Origin: Elusimicrobiota bacterium
GTDB taxonomy: Bacteria; Elusimicrobiota; UBA8919
DNA: 64,000 nt
Assembly: GCA_016928195.1 (NCBI GenBank)
Contig: JAFGLF010000078.1
Coordinates: 31,164-95,163, forward strand
Direction: 5' to 3'
A program made the translations under genes and the position numbers. Positions 47,742-56,504 of the stretch are shown in pieces. How positions within the stretch are numbered: position 1 is the stretch's first letter; each line of letters opens with the position of its first letter. A model generated the notes under the pieces. That model made no database searches and was not told where the DNA came from. It saw nothing but the letters and a program-made list of their open reading frames with translations.

Positions 47742-47802
47742 CTTACTCTCTTATCGAAGCGCAGCGAAGATCCGCCGTGGCGGACTCTCTTACTTTCTTA
47801 AA
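47742..47802. repeat. Composite CTTACTCTCTTATCGAAGCGCAGCGAAGATCCGCCGTGGCGGACTCTCTTAC element
   Basis: Hairpin TCCGCCGTGGCGGA at 47771-47784; flanking words match 30714-30790. Confidence 0.8.
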
Positions 47803-48813
47803 TTACAGTTTATATTTTGGCCCGGCTTTTATTACAACATCCTTATAATTCTCTTTGGTGACTGATTTGACCGGGGTCAAAATGGTTTTAATGTTTTTTG
47901 CTGACTTATATGTAGTCGGTTTATCAAGCTTCTTAGGCTGTTCACCTTTTGAGAGTGAAATAGCAAGTTTTGCCGCTGTAGCCGCAAGCGTAATCTCGTC
48001 TTTATAGACATCCTGCTGCTGTTTTCCCTCAATAATATATTCGATATTTGCCCTATCGGCATCCGCACCGCTGATAAATATCTGTCCGATTTTTCCGGCT
48101 TTTTCCACCGCCTGAATAGCACCGCGTGCCATACCGCTGTTATTACATAAAATTGCTTTTATATCAGGTGTTCTTACAAGTATATTTTCAACCGTATTTA
48201 AAGCTTCATCGGTCCCCCATGCATTGTGATACTGCTGGGCGGCGATTTTGACTTTTGCTTTCTTCAATACTTCAATGTTGGCGCTGGTAATAGCTTCAGC
48301 CACACTGTGTCCCTGTTGGCCGCTGCATATCATAACCTTGCCGATACCACCGTGTTTCTTCATCCATTCTATTGCAGAGTTTGCCTGCATTTTTCCTACC
48401 GCAAAAGAATCCTGACCTGCATAGAAATCAAGCTTCGGATGATTTATCATACGGTCATAAGCAATAACTTTAACACCTTTAGCATGTGCTTTATCGACAA
48501 AAACTCCGGCATTGTCGCTGTCTACAGGCTGAAGAACCAAGACGCTTACTCCCTGCGACAGAATCGAATCTACTGCGTTTGCCTGGATAAGTTCATCATT
48601 ATTACTGCTAAGGAAGATGACATTAGAATCGAGAGATTCAGCTGTTTCAATAAAACTTTTTTTATCTCTCTGATATCTTTCCTCCTGTTCGGTCCCAAGG
48701 ATAAATCCAATCTTTATTTTTCCCTCACCTTTTCCGGCGGATTTCTTACAACCGGATATAAGAAACGAAACAACCAACACCAACGAAACAACTGCTGCCA
48801 ACCATTTCTTCAT
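47803..48813 (-). CDS. xylF: D-xylose-type substrate-binding protein
   Basis: Lipoprotein signal LISGCKKS; IGFILGTEQEERYQRDKKSFIETAESL; LVLQPVDSDNAGVFVDKAHAKGVKVIAYDRMI. Confidence 0.9.
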   Translation of the reverse strand: MKKWLAAVVSLVLVVSFLISGCKKSAGKGEGKIKIGFILGTEQEERYQRDKKSFIETAESLDSNVIFLSSNNDELIQANAVDSILSQGVSVLVLQPVDSDNAGVFVDKAHAKGVKVIAYDRMINHPKLDFYAGQDSFAVGKMQANSAIEWMKKHGGIGKVMICSGQQGHSVAEAITSANIEVLKKAKVKIAAQQYHNAWGTDEALNTVENILVRTPDIKAILCNNSGMARGAIQAVEKAGKIGQIFISGADADRANIEYIIEGKQQQDVYKDEITLAATAAKLAISLSKGEQPKKLDKPTTYKSAKNIKTILTPVKSVTKENYKDVVIKAGPKYKL

Positions 48814-48865
48814 ACCAACCCTCCTTGTTTAAATTTTATAAAACGACATAAAGTATACCAACGTA

Positions 48866-50104
48866 TTACAAGTGAACAATGTCATTTGCATTTGTATTAT
48901 ATAACGATAGAAACATCAGAAAATACTCGCGCAGATGACGTGTTAATAAGAAATTCTGTTTTATATGCCAATACCCGTTAAGTCCGAGCTGTTTTGCATA
49001 TTCGGGAGAATTCAGTACCTGCTTTATACAGTACGCGGTTCCTTCCACAGTACGGGTAAGCATACCGGAATACTTATGTGTAATCTGAAGCGGTATTCCG
49101 CCGACCGCACTTGCAATAACAGGTTTCTTTTTCCAGAGGGCTTCGGAAACGGTCAGTGCAAACCCCTCTCTTATGGATTTCTGGAGAACTACTGTTGATG
49201 CTCGCTGTAAAGCATTTATCTCTATATCATTGTACGCCGGCTCTATTACAAGTATATGGATATCCGGGTCATTGCCTGCTTTTTCTTTAACTGCTGTCAA
49301 AACCTTGTCGTGTTCCGGATCGTCGCTTGCAATATTCCCTGCAAGTATAAGCTGGCAATCAATATATTTTCTTACCAATTTAAAAGCTTCGACTACCCCT
49401 ATAGGGTCTTTTAGAAAATCATAACGCGAAATCTGGGATATTATAGGTTTATTTTTCTCTATTCCGTATTTATTTAAAACGGAATTGATTGTTTCTTCCG
49501 GTAAATCCTTATTTTTGTCGCTTAACGGGTCTATTGAAGGCGAAATCATAAACTGTCTTATAGGAAGAGGATGGGAAAATACCGGCGCAGAAAACACCGA
49601 ACAATCATAGTTATTTATTATTTTCTCCAGAAATTTCCAAACATCCTGCTGGGGCTGTGATATATCTACATGGCACCGCCATATCCATTTTTTATCTTTG
49701 TCCTCCGGAGAACTCTTCCTCTCAATAAGCGCTACCGGCTGGGAATCGTGGATAAATATTACATCGCCCTTAAACTTAAGATATTTTATATTCTCCCTGT
49801 TCACTTCCAGAAAATAGTCAAACTCATCTTTGGTTATGGTTTCCGGCCTGCCATGAAGTGCATTGTGAAATTTCTTGGTTATATGAAAAAATCTGTCAGT
49901 ACCGCGTATGACATTCCAGCGGGTTTTCACACCCAATTCATTCATCAGCGGGACCATCCGGTTAAGAATCTCAGCGACACCACCGCCGACTGAAGTAGAA
50001 TTTATATTCTGTATAGTTATATTACTGAGTTTACTTCCGAGAAGATGCAGTTCCTCAATAATATTTTCACCTACTATAGGGATATATTCACTTATTTTTG
50101 CCAT
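48866..50104 (-). CDS. treT: GT4 glycosyltransferase, trehalose synthase (TreT)-like
   Basis: NSTSVGGGVAEILNRMVPLMNELGVKTRWNVI; QISRYDFLKDPIGVVEAF; start at 50104 (MAKISEY). Confidence 0.82.
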   Translation of the reverse strand: MAKISEYIPIVGENIIEELHLLGSKLSNITIQNINSTSVGGGVAEILNRMVPLMNELGVKTRWNVIRGTDRFFHITKKFHNALHGRPETITKDEFDYFLEVNRENIKYLKFKGDVIFIHDSQPVALIERKSSPEDKDKKWIWRCHVDISQPQQDVWKFLEKIINNYDCSVFSAPVFSHPLPIRQFMISPSIDPLSDKNKDLPEETINSVLNKYGIEKNKPIISQISRYDFLKDPIGVVEAFKLVRKYIDCQLILAGNIASDDPEHDKVLTAVKEKAGNDPDIHILVIEPAYNDIEINALQRASTVVLQKSIREGFALTVSEALWKKKPVIASAVGGIPLQITHKYSGMLTRTVEGTAYCIKQVLNSPEYAKQLGLNGYWHIKQNFLLTRHLREYFLMFLSLYNTNANDIVHL

Positions 50105-50744
50105 CGATTCTAGCCTTAACAATACGGCATAATGTTTTTCTTAAATCCTCAAGCGTCTGCGTATAAGGATCAAGCTTTGCAATCTGAGCAGCAAGACCGT
50201 GTTCATCAAGATGCTGTCCCAGCCATTCTGAAAAATCGTTATCACCTTTTTCCAGCCGCAGGCGGGCTTCAAATATATGAAAATATATTGAATGTACGCT
50301 AACTTTTTCTAAGATAGTATAAAACTCCTCCAGACTGTGAGCTACATAAGGAGTGGGCATAATAAAGGTTATCGACTTCATAAAATGAAATTCTTCACCT
50401 TCGGGAGCTACTCTTACGGACTTAGCTTTTTTAAGATGGGTTTCTATTATAGAAATAACTTCCCGACGAAGGTCGGCAATTTTCTTAAACTGCACAATAT
50501 CTACTGCAGCAAGCTGTTCCCCGAGTTTATCCTCCTGCAAGACACTGCCGATCCAGTATGCAAAATCATTAGGCGGCTCTGGTGACAAAAAGTGATGCTG
50601 CTGAAGGAATCTATGCGTATGATGATAGATTGATGAACCCGAGACGTTTTTAATGCCCTCAAGCAGTTCGGTGAGATTACTTGCTGTCACTCCCAGAAGT
50701 TCAGTAGAATTTAAACGTGTATAGAATTGGAAAGGATTTTTCAT
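50088..50744 (-). CDS. DUF5752-like protein associated with trehalose genes
   Basis: FQFYTRLNSTELLGVTASNLTELLEGIKNVSGSSIYHHTHRFLQQHHFLSPEPPNDFAYWI. Confidence 0.65.
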   Translation of the reverse strand: MKNPFQFYTRLNSTELLGVTASNLTELLEGIKNVSGSSIYHHTHRFLQQHHFLSPEPPNDFAYWIGSVLQEDKLGEQLAAVDIVQFKKIADLRREVISIIETHLKKAKSVRVAPEGEEFHFMKSITFIMPTPYVAHSLEEFYTILEKVSVHSIYFHIFEARLRLEKGDNDFSEWLGQHLDEHGLAAQIAKLDPYTQTLEDLRKTLCRIVKARIDGKNK

Positions 50745-50760
50745 AAAAAACCAGAATTAA

Positions 50761-50815
50761 TCCGCCACTAAGGATTGGCGGATCTACGCTTCACTTCGAG
50801 AGTTAAGAATTAAGA
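50761..50815. repeat. TCCGCCA-TGGCGGA hairpin plus CGAAGTGAAGCGTAG / CTTAATTCTTAACTC words
   Basis: Hairpin 50761-50782; overlaps the otsB stop codon at 50784. Confidence 0.75.
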
Positions 50816-51680
50816 GATTGAGTGATTTTAAAAATTTATTTATCTCTGATTGATTTTTAAGATAATATTTTGCTTTTGAATTTTTTAATTTTCCTATCCG
50901 TATACTAATTCCTTTTCCCAGCGATTTGAAAGCATCCTCGTCGGTTACATCGTCTCCAAGATATAGGGTCACACTAGACTTTGGACATTGGACTTTGGAC
51001 ATAATATATTCTACTGCTTTACCTTTGTGCCAGTCAATATTAGGCCTTATCTCCCAGACTTTTTTACCCCTAGTCAACTTTAAATGCAGATTACCGCAAA
51101 TTAAAGACCTAACCAATGCAAACAGTTTGGATAAATATTTTTTTGGTGTCAGGCGCCAATGAATTGTCAATGTCAAACCTTTATCTTCGACAAAAGCACC
51201 CTTTATATTTCCTATCTTCTTTTTAAGAACCTTTTTGATTCTTTGCAGTAACGGTCTTGTTTTTTTTGCCTCAGGATGAACCCAGCCCTTGCGTGCAAAA
51301 GCTGGGTGAATATATATCCGCGGCAATCCGGTTTTTACACCTGCTTGTGTTTCAACCCGCCCACAGCTGCGCAGTTGATGGCGGGTTACTCCACTATGTG
51401 CCGCAATCTCGAAGCCATGGTTACCGGCATAAATAATATTTTTAATTTTTATAAATTTTTTAACTTCTTTCAATGGGCGACCGCTTACGATTGCTAAAAC
51501 AACTTTTTTACTTTCAGAGACCTTTGTCAGAAGTTTTTTTGTCTCTAAACTTAATTTCGCGAGTTCCGGTCTCGATACAATGGGCGTAAGTGTACCGTCA
51601 TAGTCAAAAAAAACAAGCAGTTTCTTTGTATTATTAAGTTTCTTTTGTATCGTTTTCCACTCATTGAAGAAATATTTCAT
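50784..51680 (-). CDS. otsB: Trehalose-6-phosphate phosphatase
   Basis: LVFFDYDGTLTPIV, IVSGRPLKEVKKF, YAGNHGFEI, YLGDDVTDEDAFKSL. Confidence 0.92.
   Translation of the reverse strand: MKYFFNEWKTIQKKLNNTKKLLVFFDYDGTLTPIVSRPELAKLSLETKKLLTKVSESKKVVLAIVSGRPLKEVKKFIKIKNIIYAGNHGFEIAAHSGVTRHQLRSCGRVETQAGVKTGLPRIYIHPAFARKGWVHPEAKKTRPLLQRIKKVLKKKIGNIKGAFVEDKGLTLTIHWRLTPKKYLSKLFALVRSLICGNLHLKLTRGKKVWEIRPNIDWHKGKAVEYIMSKVQCPKSSVTLYLGDDVTDEDAFKSLGKGISIRIGKLKNSKAKYYLKNQSEINKFLKSLNLLILNSRSEA
51354..51387. repeat. Palindromic element inside otsB
   Basis: AACCCGCC (51354-51361) / GGCGGGTT (51380-51387); second stem ACCCAGC (51280-51286) / GCTGGGT (51301-51307) nearby. Confidence 0.8.
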
Positions 51681-51863
51681 CGACTATTACTTAAACAATT
51701 CAATATACCACTTTGATTCAGAATACAATTCCTGTTAACGTATATCCTGAAGGAATGTCCATTTCAGGATACTGGTTATTAATACACTTTCTTCTAAAAA
51801 TTTTTTTCTTATGCTCTGTTCGGCTGGAAAATATTTACTGAAAATGTTATTCATATGTTAAAC

Positions 51864-51950
51864 GCTGATATGTTGATATGGAAATATGGTGATAAGTAAG
51901 TTTGTGAAAAACTTTTTTACGTATCATCTTATCGCCAATCAACGTATTTT
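51864..51950. repeat. Composite TGATATGG...TTTTTTACGTATCA...CAACGTAT element
   Basis: GCTGATATGTTGATATGGAAATATGGTGATAAGTAAG ... TTTTTTACGTATCATCTTATCGCCAATCAACGTAT; parallels 7111-7210. Confidence 0.8.
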
Positions 51951-52002
51951 TAAATTTTTATCAATTCACCTATAAATCTAGCCCCTCGACTTCATTCAGG
52001 AT

Positions 52003-53466
52003 TTATATTTTTATAAGTTCTCCAATGAATTTTGCGGCCCATTTATAGATATTATTTTCCTTAATATTTTGTCTCATCTTCTCAATTCTTTCCTGTTTTT
52101 CTTTCTCTGACATTTCAATTGCCTCTTTTATAGCATCTGCAACATTATCTATATCATATGGATTAACAAGCACAGCTTCTTTTAATTCTCTTGCTGCACC
52201 TGTAAATTTAGAAAGAATAAGCATACCCTTATGGTCAACCTTTGAAGATATGACCTCTTTTGCAACAAGATTCATACCATCATGCAAAGAATTTACCATA
52301 CACACTTCACAGGCACGGCATAATGCGAGCTGCATGGAATAATCTATTTTCTGATTTACCAAAACAATAGGATACCACGAGCGGGAACGGTATTTCCAGT
52401 TGACCTCTTCGGCAAGTGACTGAATCTCGTCAATAAGATTTTTGTATGTTTTTATATGGAGACGGCTTAAAGCCCCTTTCTGAAAGAAGATAAATTTTCC
52501 CTGATATTGTGGATATTTTTCCAGAAATCTGTCAACTGCACGAATCTTTTCAAGAATACCTTTTGTATAATCGATTCTATCTACACTAAAAGCCATAATA
52601 TCATAAGGATGATCTATTTCGGCTGGTAAGTTTTCAATTCTTTTTGTGACTTCCGGACTGGCAGACATTTCCGACAATGCTTCAAAATCAACACTTATAG
52701 GAAAATCCCTGACCAAAGTTTTGTGTCCTTTATAGGTAACAGATGATTCCTCCCAATCAATTTTTGATTCTAACTCCGCCTCGCATGTTTCAAGAAAATT
52801 ATGGCAATGGTACTTAATATGAAATCCCAGCAGGTCATTTGATAATAAACCCTCTATGATTTCTTTTTTCTGAGGACAAACCCTGAATACCTCCGGGTTC
52901 GGCCAGGGGATATGCCAGAAAAGAGATACAATAGCATCAGGATTTTTCTTTTTAATGTATTTTGCTGACAGTGTAAGATGATAATCCTGAAGCCATATAA
53001 AAGGTTTTTCTTTATCAATTAATTTAATCACACCATCAGCAAATTTTTTATTAACCTTGTCGTAGTTTTCCCAGTCAGAAGCATAGAAAGTCGGCTGACG
53101 GTATGCGATATGACATAAAGGCCATAATGCCTGATTTGCATAACCGTAGTAGTACCCGCTTTCTTCCTCCTTTGTCAGATTGATAAGCTTCATTTCGTAT
53201 GTAGGTTTTTCGGGAGGGATCTTTACAATATCATCTTTATCAACAACCTCACTATCGGCATCACCTGAAGAAACGGCGACCCATGTTCCGCCGGAAGCCT
53301 GCATAACAGGGTCGAGCGCAGTCACCAAACCGCCGATTGTTTTTGAGCATTTAATTTTTTTTCCTGCATATTCAAAGGTATAGGGCTGTCTGTTTGAAAC
53401 AACAATAAACTTATAATCAGCCAGCTTTTCTTCGATTATTTTATGGAGAGTATCTTTCGTAATCAT
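52003..53466 (-). CDS. otsA: Trehalose-6-phosphate synthase (GT20)
   Basis: VVSNRQPY, GGLVTALDP, WLQDYHL, FWHIPWPNPEVFR, DRIDYTKGI, SLHDGMNLVAKE. Confidence 0.93.
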   Translation of the reverse strand: MITKDTLHKIIEEKLADYKFIVVSNRQPYTFEYAGKKIKCSKTIGGLVTALDPVMQASGGTWVAVSSGDADSEVVDKDDIVKIPPEKPTYEMKLINLTKEEESGYYYGYANQALWPLCHIAYRQPTFYASDWENYDKVNKKFADGVIKLIDKEKPFIWLQDYHLTLSAKYIKKKNPDAIVSLFWHIPWPNPEVFRVCPQKKEIIEGLLSNDLLGFHIKYHCHNFLETCEAELESKIDWEESSVTYKGHKTLVRDFPISVDFEALSEMSASPEVTKRIENLPAEIDHPYDIMAFSVDRIDYTKGILEKIRAVDRFLEKYPQYQGKFIFFQKGALSRLHIKTYKNLIDEIQSLAEEVNWKYRSRSWYPIVLVNQKIDYSMQLALCRACEVCMVNSLHDGMNLVAKEVISSKVDHKGMLILSKFTGAARELKEAVLVNPYDIDNVADAIKEAIEMSEKEKQERIEKMRQNIKENNIYKWAAKFIGELIKI

Positions 53467-53520
53467 AGTTATTATATTATACCATATTTCATTAGGGTTT
53501 TCAACCAATAATCGAATGAA

Positions 53521-54969
53521 CTACTTAAATTCTTTAAGACGGCAAACAATGAAGAATGCGGAATACAAACTACGGAAAAAACCCAGCTTATAGGTGAGCT
53601 TTGAGTAATAAGAAATAAAATAAAGAGCTTTGTCTATTAAATCATAAACCATGTCAAATGGCATATTAAGAAAAATCTTTTCAGCAGGCATTTTCAAAAA
53701 AGGGAATTTTATTATAAAGTTAGCGATATTTTTTAATCTCATAATCCTTTTCCCTTCCGAATTGTTCCTGATGATAATACTGCTTTCATGAAAAGTGGCA
53801 TCGGATCCGGATACATCAACACTGCTTATGCATCCTTTATCCAGCGCGTACTGAGCCAGCTCAGTCCTTGGAAGTGTCTGGTATACCGAAAACCATGCCC
53901 AGACCGGTTTTACTTTTACATTTATATTGACGGTATCCCAGACCTCACGCAGGGCTTCACCCGGAAGACCTACCATATTGAATGTTGCAAACGGTATTTT
54001 ATATTTATGCAGAAGTGATGCACAGTCCAATATATGCTTATCAGAGATGTTTTTCTTCAAAACAAGATTTCTCAGTTCCTCGTTGCCGCTTTCTATACCA
54101 AAATAAGCAAAATAACAACCTGTCTCTTTAAGGAGTTTCATAAGGTCATCGGTAACCAGATCTGCACGGAGATGGCAGGCAAAAGGAAGTCCTATTTCCT
54201 TTTTATAGGTATTTAACAGTTCCGCACAGTAATCCTTTTTAAAAATAAATGTGTCATCATTAAAAAAGAAACAGGATGACCTGTATTTATTTTTTATATC
54301 TTTAAATTCTGCTATAATATCCGGGATGGCACGAAACCTTACATAATTTCCCTTTCCTTTATAAATTTCCCTATAGACATGTGTGGAACAGAATGTACAG
54401 TCAAAAGGACAGCCCCTGCCAAACATTACTTCCTGCCGTTTATTTTTATAAATATATTTCACATCGCGATAGATTTCCCTGTCCGGATGAGGCAAAGTAT
54501 TAATATCACAAAACGGCCTTACTTCATTTTCGTATATTTTTCCTTCTTTTTTTACTGTTAAATTTTTTATTCCGGTGTAGTCATTAGTGTTCTTAAGTGC
54601 CTGCAGTAATTCCAGAACAGCCGACTCACCTTCTCCCCGGCAGATTATATCAACCCCTTCGGCTTTTATCATATCCGGAACAAAAGTAGGGTGGGGCCCT
54701 CCGAATAATGTAAGAATTTTATCACCCAGTATTTTTTTTATTTCCGCAGCAATTGATATGTTTCTATGGTGGAATCCTGTAGTGCAATAGAATCCTATTA
54801 CTTTCGGTTTTTCGGCGAGAGTTTTTTTGATAATATCCTGTCTGGTACCTATTGCTATATCCGTTTCAAATCCATTCTTCTTCAGACAGGCGGATATCTG
54901 CATGATACCGAGTGTTTGTTCATAATAATTTTGTACAAAAAGTATGTCCGTCATTACATGGAATACCAC
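53521..54969 (-). CDS. B12-binding-domain radical SAM protein
   Basis: CRGEGESAVLELL; FGRGCPFDCTFCSTH; YFGIESGNEELRNLVLKKN. Confidence 0.9.
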   Translation of the reverse strand: MVFHVMTDILFVQNYYEQTLGIMQISACLKKNGFETDIAIGTRQDIIKKTLAEKPKVIGFYCTTGFHHRNISIAAEIKKILGDKILTLFGGPHPTFVPDMIKAEGVDIICRGEGESAVLELLQALKNTNDYTGIKNLTVKKEGKIYENEVRPFCDINTLPHPDREIYRDVKYIYKNKRQEVMFGRGCPFDCTFCSTHVYREIYKGKGNYVRFRAIPDIIAEFKDIKNKYRSSCFFFNDDTFIFKKDYCAELLNTYKKEIGLPFACHLRADLVTDDLMKLLKETGCYFAYFGIESGNEELRNLVLKKNISDKHILDCASLLHKYKIPFATFNMVGLPGEALREVWDTVNINVKVKPVWAWFSVYQTLPRTELAQYALDKGCISSVDVSGSDATFHESSIIIRNNSEGKRIMRLKNIANFIIKFPFLKMPAEKIFLNMPFDMVYDLIDKALYFISYYSKLTYKLGFFRSLYSAFFIVCRLKEFK

Positions 54970-55027
54970 CCCCTAGTTCCGATACATCAGAACTGGCAGG
55001 GGGTTAATTTTTCTTCAGAAAAATTAA
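54968..55027. terminator. Nested hairpin plus palindrome overlapping the lemA stop
   Basis: ACCCCCTAGTTC...GAACTggcAGGGGGT (54968-55004) and TTAATTTTTCTTCAGAAAAATTAA (55004-55027). Confidence 0.6.
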
Positions 55028-55590
55028 AAATTAACTTCCGGGACTTCTTTTGCCTTTTCTTCTGCTTTAAAATATGCGTCTTTTTTCTCAAAACCCATCA
55101 TTGAGGCAACAATATTGCTCGGGAATCTTTTTATGAGAATATTGTAACCGCGTATCACCTCGTTATATCTTCTTCTCTCAACGGCAATACGGTTTTCCGT
55201 TCCGGCAAGTTCATCCTGAAGCCTGGAAAAATTTTCACTGGCTTTCAAATCAGGGTATCTTTCTACAACTACAAGCAGACGGCCGAGAAGACTATCCATC
55301 TGCTGGTTGGCTTTGATTTTCTCGTTAACAGTCTTTGCTCCTGCCAGTTTTGCTCTTGCATCTGCAATATGCGTGAAAAGCTGTTTCTCGTGCTTCGCAT
55401 AACCTTTGACGGTCCTTACAAGATTTGGTATAAGGTCATTTCTCCTCTGAAGCTGGTTTTCAACCTGTGCCCATTGCCCGTCTATACTTTCATTTAATGT
55501 TACAAGTGTATTATACTTGCCTATGAAAGTAGCCGCTAAAATAAAAACAAAAAATACTACAACCCCTAAAATAATCCATACCTTCTTCAT
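55024..55590 (-). CDS. lemA: LemA family protein
   Basis: YNTLVTLNESIDGQWAQVENQLQRRNDLIPNLVRTVKGYAKHEKQ. Confidence 0.95.
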   Translation of the reverse strand: MKKVWIILGVVVFFVFILAATFIGKYNTLVTLNESIDGQWAQVENQLQRRNDLIPNLVRTVKGYAKHEKQLFTHIADARAKLAGAKTVNEKIKANQQMDSLLGRLLVVVERYPDLKASENFSRLQDELAGTENRIAVERRRYNEVIRGYNILIKRFPSNIVASMMGFEKKDAYFKAEEKAKEVPEVNF

Positions 55591-55610
55591 ACTACCCTCC
55601 TGTTACTAAA

Positions 55611-55765
55611 CACAAATTACTGCAAATTAACGACCAAATTACCGCAAATCAACTATCCCCTATTCTTCACCGCAGGCGAACATATTCTGCCTACTGCCCG
55701 CTCCGCCAAAGCTCCCGCTTCGACAAGTCGAAGACGAGGCGAGTAAGCGAGGCGAGCCCATACCC
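55611..55765. repeat. Mosaic of several word-repeat families
   Basis: ACAAATTACTGCAAATTAACG, CTATCCCCTATTC...CTGCCTACTGCCC, CTTCGACAAGTCGAAG, GAGGCGAGTAAGCGAGGCGAG. Confidence 0.8.
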
Positions 55766-55772
55766 TGTCTTT

Positions 55773-56474
55773 TTATAGATTATCTACGATGTCGGTGATT
55801 TTCTCGATTTCCTTTAGATATTCCTGTATAATCAAATCAGGATCCTGATTTAATGCTTCTTTATCGCCTTTTTTCATATTAAAAATCGTAATAAATGCAG
55901 ATGGATTTAAACCTTTTTTCTGTGCGAGTATATTTAATGCGTCTAACCGCTTTGGCGGAGGGGTTACACCTATTAATCTAAGTACATGACGGAAAATAAT
56001 CAGGAATGTAGAAATTGAGTTGATTAACAGATTTCTTACATCGGATTTTCCTGATGCTGTCATATAACCCTGCCTAAGTTTTAACAATTTACCTTTTAAT
56101 TCAAACTCACACTCATGCCTTAAATGCGTATTATGAATCTCCAGATTCTGGAACGGGTCTTCTCCGTATAGAATTTTACGGTTATCCTTCATATCAAGAA
56201 ACTCTATCGGAAAGACATCTGCGGATTTTTTAAGACGCTCCATTGTAAAAAGCAAAGGCGGCTGGTTTCCTTTTCTTATCCAGGACTTCATTATTTTGTT
56301 AAGTGATTTTAAATCCATAAAAGAAATATTTTCAAGGACTATAAGCAAGTTGTAATCAGAATGTTTTTTTGTATCCTCACCGCTTGCCTTTGAACCGTAA
56401 AGGATGATTGACTTTAAATTTTGGGAATAGGTTGCTTTTGCTTCTTCAGTAAATTTCATTAAAATATCAGACAT
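55773..56474 (-). CDS. Nucleotidyltransferase-domain protein
   Basis: KSIILYGSKASGEDTKKHSDYNLLIVLE. Confidence 0.8.
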   Translation of the reverse strand: MSDILMKFTEEAKATYSQNLKSIILYGSKASGEDTKKHSDYNLLIVLENISFMDLKSLNKIMKSWIRKGNQPPLLFTMERLKKSADVFPIEFLDMKDNRKILYGEDPFQNLEIHNTHLRHECEFELKGKLLKLRQGYMTASGKSDVRNLLINSISTFLIIFRHVLRLIGVTPPPKRLDALNILAQKKGLNPSAFITIFNMKKGDKEALNQDPDLIIQEYLKEIEKITDIVDNL

Positions 56475-56504
56475 TTTAAACCCCCAGTAAGTCAGAATTA
56501 AAAA

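Noticed and set aside
48226-48981. 251-aa plus-strand ORF
   Set aside because: Antisense to xylF, which has clear family motifs; composition is not protein-like
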